Below are positions 8,560-21,500 of a stretch of DNA of 64,000 nucleotides, in pieces; positions within the stretch are counted from its first letter, which is position 1, and each line of letters opens with the position of its first letter. The stretch comes from Lithospermum erythrorhizon (Eukaryota > Streptophyta > Magnoliopsida > Boraginales > Boraginaceae): NCBI GenBank assembly GCA_019722365.1, contig JADFUC010000391.1, positions 310,001 to 374,000 on the forward strand, in the 5' to 3' direction. The notes beneath the pieces are model-generated. The model ran no database searches. It was not told the DNA's origin and was given only the letters and a program-made list of their open reading frames with translations. The translations under genes and the position numbers were made by a program.

Positions 8560-11500
8560 AGTAGTGTGTTGATGGGGAGATGGAGGATTGAGGACAAATC
8601 ACAAATAAATTGGTTTCATGAAGTTGGAAGGTCTTTGTTTCTTATAAAGGCGTGAAACTGTAATGCTAAACTCCCTATCGAATTTCTGGGATATTACGCA
8701 GGTGTTAATTGCGGAATGTGCTTCAATTGAACAGGAACTAAAGGTTTTCTTTTAACAATTTCAACACAAGTTCACTCCTTATAAGACTCAAACCCATTAT
8801 ATAAAAATATGAGGGTACTAATAATTAACATTCCAGTTTTTTACCTGAGCTATGCCCAGGACATTTTTGTTCTTTATATGTTGATGGGGGGAGGGAGTAT
8901 CAGTTTCGTGTTGGACAATGCTTTATTATTTATGAGTAGTTATTTCTTTAGCATTAAACGAAAGTTCAATTGGTGATCAACAACTCCCAACTATTTCATA
9001 TTGTAGTTTACCTTTTTTAACTAGCATCAAATCAGACCAGTTAAACAACATGTCTAATCACTTTTCTTGTCAAAGGATTATATAATTTCTAAAAGTCAGG
9101 TAGCACTAGAGATCAAAATTTGAACTCATAAAACGATATTTTTGTCAATGTTAGAGTAAGTTTATCACCACTAATTATGATTGATATTCATAAATATGGA
9201 CTAATGAATACAATGCATTAGTCTCTGAAACATTAGTAAAGTCCGGCATGCAAAAAAAGTCAAAAAATGACAAGTAGGAACTTCTAGAAATTTCAATATT
9301 AAGCAACTTTTACCATATGTCCATATGATCCATTATTGATCAACGCATTTATGAAGCTGAATGTTTGGTTGGTCCAATGGAACATGTCAAAATGATACAG
9401 ATACATATGGAACATGTCAAAATTGATTCAGATTTTTTTCCTTTTTTAGTTGTACTTTTAGTCAAAATGATACATATATATATGGAACATATCAAAATTG
9501 ATACAGATTTTCTACGATTTTTAATTGTCGTTTTAGTATAATAAATATCATTTTTATATTTTTACTGTATATTTTGACCACTTTTTCTCTTTAAATTAAC
9601 AATCAATCAAATATATTGTTTTAATTAATTATCATTCTACATTTTCAATGCACTTTTTGACTATCTTTTCTTTTTCTTAATCAATGTACAAATGAAAAAA
9701 TGTTAAAAAGACTAAAAGTGTGAACTCCGACTATCCAACCAGTTGTCAAATCAACAGTCACTAACCGTTGAAAGAATAATAAACTGACAATAAAGACAGT
9801 TGAAAGAATAATAAACTGACAATAAAGAAAAGACTTTAAAAGAAATAACACACGATGTGGTAACCTAGTTCGGTGTCAATGTAGCACCAGGTCTGGGGGT
9901 AGCTTGCCGGGTGAAAGATTTCACTATGTTGATGAAGAAATTACAAGCAAGGTCTTACACAAATACATCGTATTCTCCTTCGCCCTACTCTACTCCAATC
10001 TAGCTTCTAAGACTAGGCTCCCCCTATCTTCTACCATTCACGTCAACACTCTCTCAGTGTTCGGCTTACAATGAATAAAGAGTTCTCAAAGATTGTTATA
10101 ACATAGTGTCATAATCAATCGTACACTAGTTATAAGTTTAGAGAATTATTCTAACACAAACGGACTACACTAAACACTCGTTGCTTTTGCTCTAAAAAAT
10201 GCAAGAATACATTGTTGGAAGAAAACAATATATGAGCACTTTGATTCTTAATTTCAATGTCTTTATATAGTGTAGATATTCTAGGGCTTCTACCTTCAAT
10301 AAGGTAAATATTTGATATGAGTTCAAACACTTTTTCATAAATAACATGAGTCCCAACTCCCAGTCGACCCCAACACTTGTCAAATCTTTACAACTTGATC
10401 TTCAATAAATATCTCTTCGAGATCTTGAACAAATCAATAAGATCTTCATACGAGTAAATATCCGAAACAAATCTGCAAGTGATACACCACTAAGCCTTAC
10501 TGTTTTAACACTTAGTCGTAGAAAATAAATGGCTATCCGTGTCAATAATCAAATGTCAACTGTTATGACAGCACGTCTCTTTAAAAAACTTGATTTAATA
10601 ATATACGCACTAATAACGACAACTAAAAAAACGAAGGGAGTAGTAATTATTTTCATTTTGGATCATCAAACGCCTTAAAGTTGAGAACTTATCTTCCTTT
10701 CATCAAATTTCATAAGTTGTAAATTTGTAATAACTTGAGATCATGTACTCCTCATAAATTCTTGCCCAACAGCAAATGGGCTCGTTGCCTCTTATCTTAT
10801 AATAATAACGTTGTACTATTCTTTTAATAATAGACATGTTATTTTGGAAACAAAGTAGTAATGTCAATTCACATTTTGCCCAACATACTATTTGTTAGCT
10901 AGGATATATGGTTGTGTTGCGTAAATGAAGTATCATTGTAGATATGCGGACTCATAATTTGGGACACATGATATTGGTTGGAACTAATCATAGGTTTTCA
11001 CCCAATAATTCAATGGGTATAAATGAGAGGGATGATGTGATGGATTTTGGCGAGCACCACGCCTCGGTTTGGTGCGAGGGTCGTGCATTCTGCATCCAGA
11101 TTTCCTTAGTTCTAGCGTCGGGCGGGAATGCGGATATCGGCCCTCGCTCGCCGAAACTCGTGCTTGTACTAACTCTGGTTCTTTGGGTAATTTGGATTCC
11201 ATTGTGTGGTCTCGGCGTGCTCCATTTTTAGGTCGTGATCGAAAATCGTCCATGATCATTTCCGTGATAAAGTTAGTATTTATCAGGAGAATAATTAGCT
11301 TAGGATTGTGTGGAAAAAAAAGCATTACCTACTCAAATGGGTAAATGAAGGGGTATTTATAAGGCAACATACACGCCTTAGAATAGTAATTTTAGTGAAA
11401 TAATGATTTTTAAGCCCCAATGAAACCACAATTACTTCTGTTTCTGAATAGGAGGGAAGCGAAAATAGTCATTTAGCTGGCAGCCTTATTTGGGTGTGTG

Positions 11501-11767
11501 TATAGAATCTGAAAGAGGAAATGAAACATTCAATTCATTTGACTACACATATTAAATTCATTTGACTACGTATTAGTGAAATAACTTGATTTTGCTTGCT
11601 TAATAAAGCTTCACAGTACTTATCTTTTGAAATGGAAGCGAAATAATCGTTTAGCCTTTGGCCAATATTTATTTGGGTGTGTATAGAATACGAAAGAGGA
11701 AATGGAAACATTCAGGTCCTTAAAATGAAGTTACATTCCAGTGATCTGTTGTGGTGGTAAGCAGAGA
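8560..11767. other. Repeat-rich intergenic region
   Basis: A plausible TATA-like TTTATAAG for the LTPG lies near 8641-8649. About 9375-9540 holds two or three diverged copies of a unit around GGAACATGTCAAAATTGATACAGATTTT. About 9850-10030 (GTTCGGTGTCAA... GGTCTGGGGG) resembles a dispersed retroelement-type repeat. A MITE-like end ACGAAGGGAGTAGTAA lies near 10630. A GC-richer island at about 11040-11260 is open in several frames but resembles no protein I know. Confidence 0.4.
9767..9828. repeat. Two-copy tandem repeat, about 32 bp
   Basis: The unit GTTGAAAGAATAATAAACTG plus ACAATAAAGA occurs twice back to back with essentially no difference. Confidence 0.85.
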
Positions 11768-14700
11768 ATGTGTAGGGCGAGCCATAGCCGAGTGGTGGTC
11801 CAGTACGCCATAGGGTCCCGAGTGCTAATAATCTCCCTAATGATCCTATGGCGATCAATAGTAAGCCCTTACGACACGTCAGCATCGATAAACCCTAGCT
11901 GTTTAACAACCCCATTAAATAATTCAAATGCCCCCCGAATTGGTGATGCTATCGAAAGGAGTATTGTATGGGACGGGGTTTATTTTGTGCGAATTGCTCA
12001 ATGTGGGTATGAGTATGAACAAACCTACGCGTTTTTGCCTTTGCTCCCGATTATTATTTCTTTCATGTCTCGAACAGGTCAGTAAATTACTCCGTTTTTA
12101 GAAATGCGTTGAAAATGTAGAATTACGATTTACATCTTTACCTCGAGGTTAACTCGATTAAACTAGATGAATACAAAAGAATATACGCGAAACATAGTCA
12201 ACTTAAAACAGAAAAGTTATTGCTTAGGTTGAGTATTTCTTGAATCGAAGCCTCTCAGATAAATTGGAAAGGTGGGAGTATAGTTTTGAACTTTGATGCT
12301 TCAGTTTTTGAGTTTTGAGGTAAATTATTTTTATACGAGTATTGAAAGTTTCATTTTGGTCCCTAAAGTAATAAATGTTTGAGCATTTGAGAAAGCTGCA
12401 TTCCCATGCTTACTTTTGGATGATATTGGACCGTTGATACGAATGACTTATATAACTCACTTGCGATGCTTTAAGCTTAAATTAAACTAGTTCCCTAAGA
12501 GCAGAAGAATGGCGTTTAGGTTATCATATATGTATCCTTTATTTTGGATTTCTAATTTCCACTTTCTTTATCAAACTGTTTAGAGGTTATTCGGCATTCA
12601 ATTTTGCAGTGTTAGCACCGTTGATTCCGCTTATTGGATATAGGGCTGTTCTTGGACTTTCTGGCTATTTGCTCAACAATTTTGCGTTTGTTCTTGCCGC
12701 TTTCTACTTTTACCGGTGAGCTTGATCCAACCCAAGATATAATATGAGTTATTTTCCCTATATAATGCAATCAATCATCATGATCCAAGGAGGAAGTGTT
12801 TAAACTTATTTTGCTCTATGTCTAAAATTCTAAATTACTACATTGTCTCTAATTTATAGTTCAAAAATAGACTTGCTTGGTAAACACTACAGACTATTCA
12901 ACTACTTAATCGATTTTATGAGTTTCCATGCGTTTGATGGAATATTGCTATTAAGATGTATCAATTGTCAATTAAGAACTAAGCCCTAATTTAATTATAT
13001 CACCGAAGAACCCTAATAGTTATTCAAAACCTAAATTGAGCTAAGAACCCTAATTGAGCTAAGTTGCATGCATGCACAATAATAACAATCAATCAAGAAG
13101 AATATTTGGTTGTGGTTCAGGCTTCACCTTCCCCACTAAGATTCACTATAATATTTGATCAAAGAACAAGTTTACAACTCTCAATTCTCTCAATCAAATC
13201 TAACTATAGATCACTCTTTTTGAATATTCAACATGATGAATTTGATGATGAAACATGCTATTTATAGACTAAGATTAATCATAATCCTATCCAAACAAGG
13301 ACATCCTAAAACTAGTATGACTAGGTGTCTTGTAGTAATCACATGTCTTCAACTCTTATCCAAATATCCTATGTATTCGGTCTTGTACTAGCTCCGGAAT
13401 CTTCTCCTTCATGCGAAGAAATCCAACAGCTTTCATTAGGAATAGGATGGTTAATTATGCTATTCAAGTAGCTCAACTTCCTTATATATTTTACTTTGTC
13501 TGGGTCTTATTTGAGAACAATATTTGAGCGGCTTCTAAGTTTGGCCATCCATTTTTTTACGACTTCATAAGCTTACCCAACTGTTTTCACATATTATTAC
13601 AAAATGTATGGTGAAAATAGCCCCATCTCTTGCCAGTGATGATTACATTGACCTAATGATGATTTTTCTTTTGGTTAACAGACTTTCGGTGCTCATCTTA
13701 AAGGACACTGAGGTATCTTTGAGAGCGTCGATCTTGTTTTGCTTAAACCCTGCTTCCATATTCTACTCATCGATGTACTCCCTTATGCCTCAGCTTTAAT
13801 TTCATCTGGTGAGAAGAGTAACTCAACATAGCCAGCTTTTTTACCTGCAGATACACTGAAAGTTTGTATGCTCTCTTATGCATAGGAGGATCGTATCACT
13901 TCATCAGAGGTGCAACTAATTATTCAACACTTTGGTTTGCCCTCTCTGGATGTGTGAGGTCCAATGGGGTACTTAATGCTGGTTACATTTGCTATCAGAC
14001 AATGCATTCGGCATATGATGCTATTTTTCTTAAGAAATGTGGTTATGTAAGTTTAATTTGCTTCCATTGCTGAAGTTTCCTTTCCCAGATTATCATATTT
14101 ACGACAAACTGAAACTAGAATGCTATCTACTTCCACTTGTCACTTTCACTGAATGAGTCTTAACTGAACATGAGGGGCCACATGGAATCACGGATAGTTA
14201 TGTTCAAAAGTATTTTAAAAGTAAGATAACATTGTGAAGATACAGGATAGATTAGGAAGCGTTTACTTTTTGGTACAGAGACAAAAAGATATATATTGGA
14301 AGGAGGAAGTAATAAGCATTTCAATATGATCTTCCCACCCCAAACCTGCAAAACATTTGCACTCACACACAAGAATTTACTACAACAAGGTGCACCTATA
14401 CATCTCACCCAATGAGCCACTATTAGTAAATGTTATTATATTGATGTACACATTTCCATTTGTTTATCGATCAATAAGTTTTTAGATGAATTGAATTTAT
14501 TATTCGGATGTCAATAGATGTGAGGTCTCCTTGAAACAGCCCAATTTTATTATATTTTTCTAGCAGATATAAAGTTGTATAAGAAAATCATTATTTTTTT
14601 ATACAGTTAGCATTGAGAGTTCTTGTTGCTGGAGCTTTGCGCTGTCTGTGCATCGTTGTGCCATTCATATCTTTTCAAGCATATGGATACTACAATTTAT

Positions 14701-16439
14701 GCCTGGGGCATACTTCAGAGGACCTGAGGCCTTGGTGCAAGGCTCGAATTCCTTTGTTATACAATTTTATTCAAAACCACTATTGGTATGCTAACAATCC
14801 TTACTTTCATTATCCTTTTTTTGCTGTCCATGTGCATATTTCCATCCTTCAGGTTCTAGCTTACATGCTGTAAACTGTCTGTTGCTGCCATTTTAAGTGT
14901 TCATGAATTTGTTTCTTTTGCATGATATGTTTAAAGTTAGCCACAGGATTAATATAGACTATGCTATCCTCTATAATTATTTACTAATACTTTATATTTT
15001 CATTCAATTCAATGACATGGATGAGAGATTCTCTACAGCTGCTATGTTTTCCATCTGCCTTTTGTAATTTTCTCCTGCTGAGCAATCTGTTTATAAGATG
15101 TAACATTTTGGGTTGATGTATTGACCTAGGATTCAGAATTGGTTTTAGCAAAACCCCTAAGCCTGATTTCATTTAAATCCTTTATGTAGGGGTGTTGGAT
15201 TCTTAACATATTTTCAAGTAAAGCAGTTGCCCAACTTTTTGCTTGCATCCCCCATTTTGTTTCTTTCGCTTTGTACCGTTGTTCATTACGTGGAGCTATG
15301 GCCAGAGGTTTTCCTCTCTCTTGGTTTCAGAGCGTCATTTGTGGATAGAAGTTTCTCAAGAGTACGTGCGACTGCTGATATTTTGCAGTCTGAAAACTTC
15401 AATCTCTCAGATGGTAAATTATTTGACTTGCAAGTTAGTTGGTATTCTGTCGATCAACATGTCTCTGCATGATCTCTATAGAAATTTCCACATTGTTTAT
15501 TGATCATCTTTACCATGTAAATATTCTTAGCTTGAATACGCAAGAGAACATTCTTTGTTTACTGCCACTAATGTTCATTTATCCATTTAAGATGTCATTC
15601 AATTATCATTTTAGTGATGATGTGAGTATTATTGTAATGCTACTAGAAGAGCATGTGAATGTATTGTATGAAGCATATATTTTAATATGAAGAAGTGGTT
15701 AGTTTTGGTGAACCAAATTGGATTAGAAAAGTCTCCATTTGAATTGAAACTAATACTACGGAGTATATAAAAATTGAACTTTGTTATGATATTATCACCA
15801 CTTTATCCTTTTACTTTGTTGAACATGGTTTGTAACAGGTCAACCCCTTAGGCGAAAGAGAAAAATCGTTGAAGAGAACCCAAAGTTGGAATCAGTAACT
15901 ATACCGGCTGATAGATTTGCATATACGCCAACTATCATTCTTCCTTTTGTTGTACACCTGGTTTTCATGACTGCCACTGCATTTTTTGTCATGCATGTGC
16001 AGGTAAGTTAGATGTTCTATCTAAACTTCCTTATTTTCCTGAACAGTGAATGTATATACTATGCTTAAATGAAGGAGGTTTCTTGATTTCGTAGCACCTT
16101 AAGATTTTGTCAGAGTTTGATTTCCTTATTTTTAGAATCAATTTTTCATGATAACTTGTGTGATCTTGACCCTTTTTTGATTTGAGGTTGTTGTAACTTG
16201 GGGCATCTCATTTTAAGAATTAATTCATTGTGGTATTCACTTGCATATTGTTTCGACTTTCGTCTTGACAGGTAGCGACACGGTTCCTATCTGCTAGCCC
16301 TCCTCTTTACTGGTTCGCATCATACATCATGGGACATACTAGCACTGGCAAGAGATGGGGTTATATTATATGGATGTATTGTGCATCTTACATTTTTCTA
16401 GGGAGTCTACTCTTTTCAAATTTTTATCCTTTTACTTGA
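11768..16439 (+). CDS. PIGV: GPI mannosyltransferase 2 (PIG-V)
   Basis: Eight exons join in frame to 479 residues: 11768-12077, 12610-12715, 13682-13774, 13851-14046, 14607-14785, 15190-15413, 15839-16002, 16272-16439. All introns are GT-AG and all phases match. PIG-V (glycosyltransferase family 76) adds the second mannose to the GPI precursor in the ER lumen, using dolichol-phosphate-mannose. Supporting features are the N-terminal membrane helix (about 13-32), SPYDTSAS, the conserved luminal W68-D69-G70 motif, PLIPLIG, the NPASIFYSS motif, and many hydrophobic helices through LFSNFYPFT at the end. The ATG at 11768 is chosen because it gives MCRASHSRVV, typical of plant homologs; earlier in-frame codons are non-ATG. 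Length fits the plant family. The product would support anchoring of proteins such as the LTPG upstream, though linkage is probably coincidental. Confidence 0.92.
14335..14420 (-). repeat. Possible degraded SINE head in PIG-V intron 4
   Basis: Read on the minus strand, this starts GTGGCTCATTGGGTGAGATG, which resembles a pol III A box, followed after a tRNA-like distance by GTGTGTGAGTGC, a weak B box. No target-site duplication or tail could be assigned. Confidence 0.25.
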
Positions 16440-18502
16440 GATGGTTGAATGTTGATCGACACACCTATTGAGCTCTTGCAAATGGCGCCACAAGTATTAA
16501 GCTCGGATGAAAGGTGAATCTTGAAGCTTTTCTTGATTTACAGAGGCGTTGTTGTATTTACCCGTTTCGTAGGCGTTGTTGCAGCTTACCAGCTGAAGGA
16601 GTCGTTAGACTGTGCCTACTGGGCGAATCGACTTGATTGTTATTCAGAGAAGAGGCAAGGACTGTATTGAATTCGAATTAGAGTTACCATTACCCAGTAC
16701 TTGGTTGCTTGACTCTGGTTTTTTGGCATTGTTTCCATAGAGGCTTTGGTTGCTAGACTCTGGTTGTATTGTTTGCATTTTACTTTTCGATAAATTCAGA
16801 AATTCAGAAGTAGTCTTTGTTATAATAAATTGTTTCAAATAACTCAAAATATAATTCGTGCCTAACATACTCACAACATATACATTGCAATTCTTCTATA
16901 TCAATTAATTTGTAACTTTATATACACTTTGAAATTTACAAATTATGATAACACATAAATTGGATCAAAGTTGTGCGAATCTCTGGCGATTTATTGGCTT
17001 AATTTTCATGGTGTCGATAATTAGGATCGCGTCAGGATACACAGCGGCGGATCTTGGCAGCAATTGACGATAATTGAGCATCATCAATTATATAGTATCA
17101 AAATACATCGGGATTGATCTTCGCTAATTTAGACATGACAATAACGAAAGAATAAATTGTAGAAATTAAACACACGCGAGAATTTGTCCTAATTCACCAC
17201 AAATGTAGTATCCCGGCCTCTTCTGAGATCTACTTAATAATCGCGAAGAATTATTACAAATTCAAGAACCACTACATTATATTATCCTAGCAATTGATTA
17301 ATGTTAATACTTAACGAAATCTACAGAAAGCGAAGATATACCGATTGAGTGTTTCGTATACGTGAAAACCTCAATTACAAATCTTTAATAATATTTTTAT
17401 TTGCTGAGTGCGTCATGAGATCTCACTATTAACTTTGAGGTAGTGATATCTCGCAGTAATGAAATCTTTCTAGCCTCGTATATGGGGACGTCTGAGGTGA
17501 CGATTTGCGTCTTGTTACTGTTATCAATAATCGAGGAAACTTGCTTACGTGAGAGTTATCCAGGCTTGGTAAATTGAGTAACCTTACGGCTTGAGCGTGT
17601 CCAGTAACTCCCAGCTTGGACACGATTTTCCTCCGAAACATAGCCACTTGTTAACCTTGATATATAGTTGTGATTAGTCTTGCTTATTTCAGCAATCTCT
17701 TGAAGGCCAATCCGTATCGCCCATCTTTAAGTACCAATATCTGTGACTATTTATGAGTTAAATCGTCTCGACTCACATTTGAAGTTGATCACAGCTTGAT
17801 GATGTTTTCATCGATCGAAACGATCTTGAATCTTGTGAAACATTGTCGAAGAGAGCATAAAATCGCTTTGCGCTGTTGGAATTTTAGCGCATTGAATAGC
17901 GTATTTAACAACACCTGCAGTCTTCTCGATCGAACCTTGGAAATCACCAAGCTTGGGTGGTAATTAATGAATCTCTTACTTATTTTCCTCATCGGCCCGC
18001 TCAACCATATTATGTTGGCTTGATTTGCGTCTTACATTGCGGCGTCAAATAACCCAAACTTACCAAACAGTTATCAAACTTGGTCATTGATTAAGTAACA
18101 TCAAACTTGAACACCAAATAACTCCAAACTTCGAGCAGAGTTCTTTCCAAAAGCAAATCTTTAAATCGAAGCCTTAACATAGAAGCTGAGAAGAAGTTGA
18201 TAAAATTATTTGATATTCACAATTAATTCATTAAAGCATCTATCACTCAAGTTACCAGATAAATGTTCAACCAATCCAATAAATACTTCGTTAAAAACCT
18301 CATTTCCCTACTTATTCAAATAACACTTTAATCCTATTCAGATTAAACAAAATTATATAAGGCATCAGAGGCGAATTAACAATATTTATCGATCGAGGTT
18401 ATGTCTGGATTGATGATGTTCAATTAAAAGAACCTCTGTGCAGCATCATCCTCTTCTACCAGAAGCAAATATTATTTTACTGCAAATTTAGGAATTGTGT
18501 AG
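16440..18502. other. Intergenic, no supported gene
   Basis: This contains the 3' UTR of PIG-V (a duplicated TTGGTTGCT-GACTCTGGTT word occurs near 16703 and 16747) and, towards 18500, the presumed 5' UTR and promoter of the HUB2-like gene. Open frames at about 17429-17647 and 17789-18004 (minus) have no recognisable motif. The GATC- and TCGA-rich stretch at about 17000-18100 looks like old transposon sequence, but I cannot classify it. Confidence 0.4.
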
Positions 18503-21500
18503 ATGGGTAAAGAAGAAGAGGAAACTCCATCAGATTCTGAAGAAGAAGTTGAAGAAGAAGAAGATGATGAAGAAGAAGAGGGGCATGATAAAAAAAGACA
18601 CCATCTTCTTAACAACAATTCGTGTCCCTCTATTATGGCTCGTCAATCTTCATCTTCTCATGTGGACAACAATACCCATGTATATATTATATATATATAG
18701 TTTTTGGTTTATTTCAATTGAATTTATGAATTTATTTTTTGTTGGGTTTATTAGCTTATGTGATTTGGGTTTGGTTTACTTCAATTGAATTTATGATTTT
18801 AATTTTTTATTAGATTATGTGATTTTGGTTGGAAAAGATTGTTTTTTTTGGGATGGGATTAAATATTTGGTTTACTTCATTGGAATTTGTAATTTTATTT
18901 GTTGTTGGGTTTATTGGCTTATGTAATTAGGGTTTTTATGCATAGGTTTTGGGAAAGATTGTTTTTTTTTGGGAATGGGATTAATTCAATTGGGAAACTA
19001 GGGTTTTTAGGGTGTGTGTTTTTGGTTGTGTTCTTACATTATTCTGCAAGAAATGGTGAATTTAATTGAGTGAGTGGTTGGATATAGTTACTTAGAAATG
19101 GATTGGAAAATTAGGGGGTTTGGTTGTGTTAGAAATGGTGAATTTCCTGTTTTTTGACCTTAAAAATGCATTGGAAATTTAGGGTTTTGCATTAATCTGC
19201 AAGAAATAGTGAATTTCGTGTTTTTCACCTTTAATTGAGTGAGTTGGATATAGCTACTGAGAAATGGATTGGAAAATTTGGGGTGTTTGGTTGTGTTCTT
19301 GCATTAATGTGCAAAAAATGGGTGACTTCCTTGTTTTTTTACCTTAAGTGTGTGCTTGGTTAAATACGATTTTTTAGAATATGTATTTGATGTTACATTT
19401 TGGGATAATAATTGAACAACGTTTGTTGTGTTCGAATTGATTAAAAGAAAAAGGTAATGTTCTCGTGGTGGAAGACTATGTTTCTATGTTAGAATCTGCG
19501 TGTTGATACAAGTTAGGATTTTGGAGGGGTATCAAAGAGCATCTCACATTTGAGTGTGTTAGGACTGATTTTCTTGTAGTTATGCGATCAAATGTCCTAG
19601 GGTATAAAACTTGCCCATGCATAGAGCTGAGCCGTCCTTGTTATTGGAACTACTTGGATCCCTTCTTTTATTATGATTATTATTTTGGTAGGTTGATGCT
19701 GGGGTACTCCAGTACCAGAACCATAGGCTTGTTCAGCAATTAGATGCCCAGAAGCATGAAATACATGACCTTGAAACGAAGATGAAAGAACTAAAAGACA
19801 AACAATCATCTTATGACAATGTTTTGATCTCAGTAAACAGTATATGGAATCAGGTGACCTCCTTATGTTTTCTACTGCTACAATGGCATTTTTCTTCATC
19901 ATATAGGTATTTGTTCTCTTATTGTTTTTTCCCTTGTAGCTAGTTGATGATATGATTTTGCTTGGAGTACGGGCTGGGGCAGGGGAAGTTGCCTTGAAAC
20001 ACTTGGAGCAAGCAGATCATTTCCGAGGTCTTCTTACTATAAATTTTGATATCTAACCTTGTTGATTTATGCGGGCAATGTATGCTCATATTTTATGAGC
20101 TGAATGTTGTTCCATTGGCAGGTTTTCTCCCTGCATGTCCTGCAGAGGAAATATTTCTTTGTAGACTGTTACAATCAACTTCACGAAGCAATGGAGATGG
20201 TGGATCCATTAGCCATATAAAAGCATCTCTGGCCCTCCGTCATTCATCTACGCTGGAACTGATGAAATCCTTGGAAGATACTATTGATGCAGAGAAATCT
20301 AAAGTCGAGAATGTTGCTAGCTTGTTGCAGGGAGAGCAATCTTCAGAAGGTGCTTAGAACTCAGATGACACACCAAAATAGATACCCTTTCCATCTTCTT
20401 TTGTTTTTCCTACAAGATAATATAAATGTGTTTGCAGATACTATTATTAAGTTCACTAGGGTTGATGACATAATGAAGGAGGAGGCTAAGAAGCTACACG
20501 GGGTAATTGATGTTCTTCACTCGAAGCATAAAGAATACTGTGATGCAATAGAGGCCTGTAACCATAGTCATTCTGTTGATTTAACTCAGATCAAAAGCAT
20601 ATCAGGTATCTACATTTTTCTTGTTTAACAGGACTTATTTACCATTTTGACATTAATGCGTTTATCTTGTTGATATCCTTTACTTATGTCCTCTGTGATC
20701 AAAGGCGATCTGGAAGAGAGCATGGCTGAACTTGAAGAAAGTAGAAGGAAGTTGATCGCTTTGAAAATGCAGAAAGACCTTGCAGCTCCTATACAGTCTC
20801 CAGCTCCAGTGACAGCAAATGGGAGTGTTTCACCTGACAAACCTGCAGAAAAAACTGAACACTTCAGTGTTCTCAAAGACTATGTAGAAGAGGCCAAAGT
20901 ACACGTCTCATCACTCTTTCGCTATCTTTACTAGCAAATGCAACCTTTCTAACACACATCTAATGTTTCCCTGTGGTAGGTTCTAGCTGATGACCGTCTG
21001 TCTGAGCTTCAAGATGCACAGGATGACAACTCAGTTTTAGTAAAGCAGTTGCAAGAACTTCAGGTTATACATCTGGATCAGCTGTATAACTGTACTGGAA
21101 AAGTTTCTTTAGTCCTTAAGCCTCAACATGTTATTTGTTGTGTTTGCACAGACTGAACTGAAAGAAGATAAGCACATACATTCATCTCGTCCGTACACCT
21201 TAGTACGCGATCAGCTTCATCATTGGCAAGCTGAAGCAGAGCGATACAGGGTCTCGACAGGTTCCCTGCAGGTATAGCTTCTTAATATTTCAACTGTTTT
21301 TGGTAAAGAATGAAAATTAAGCTTGTGGTATATCTAATTATTTATTTATTTATTTTATAAATCCAGGCTGATAGGCAATCCATCATGCGAAGGGAGAAAG
21401 ACATAATTGCAGAAATAGAGGCGGCTGATGCGGCCAGGAAGGCGATTGATAATTCGGAGGAAAAGATAGAAGAATTAGAACATGAAGTACAAAAGTGTTT

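Noticed and set aside
11069..11344. Protein-coding gene in the GC-richer island
   Set aside because: Overlapping open frames on both strands, non-ATG context and no recognisable motif.
18495..18788. 97-residue frame overlapping HUB2 exon 1
   Set aside because: Out-of-frame reading of the GAA-rich tract running into intron 1.
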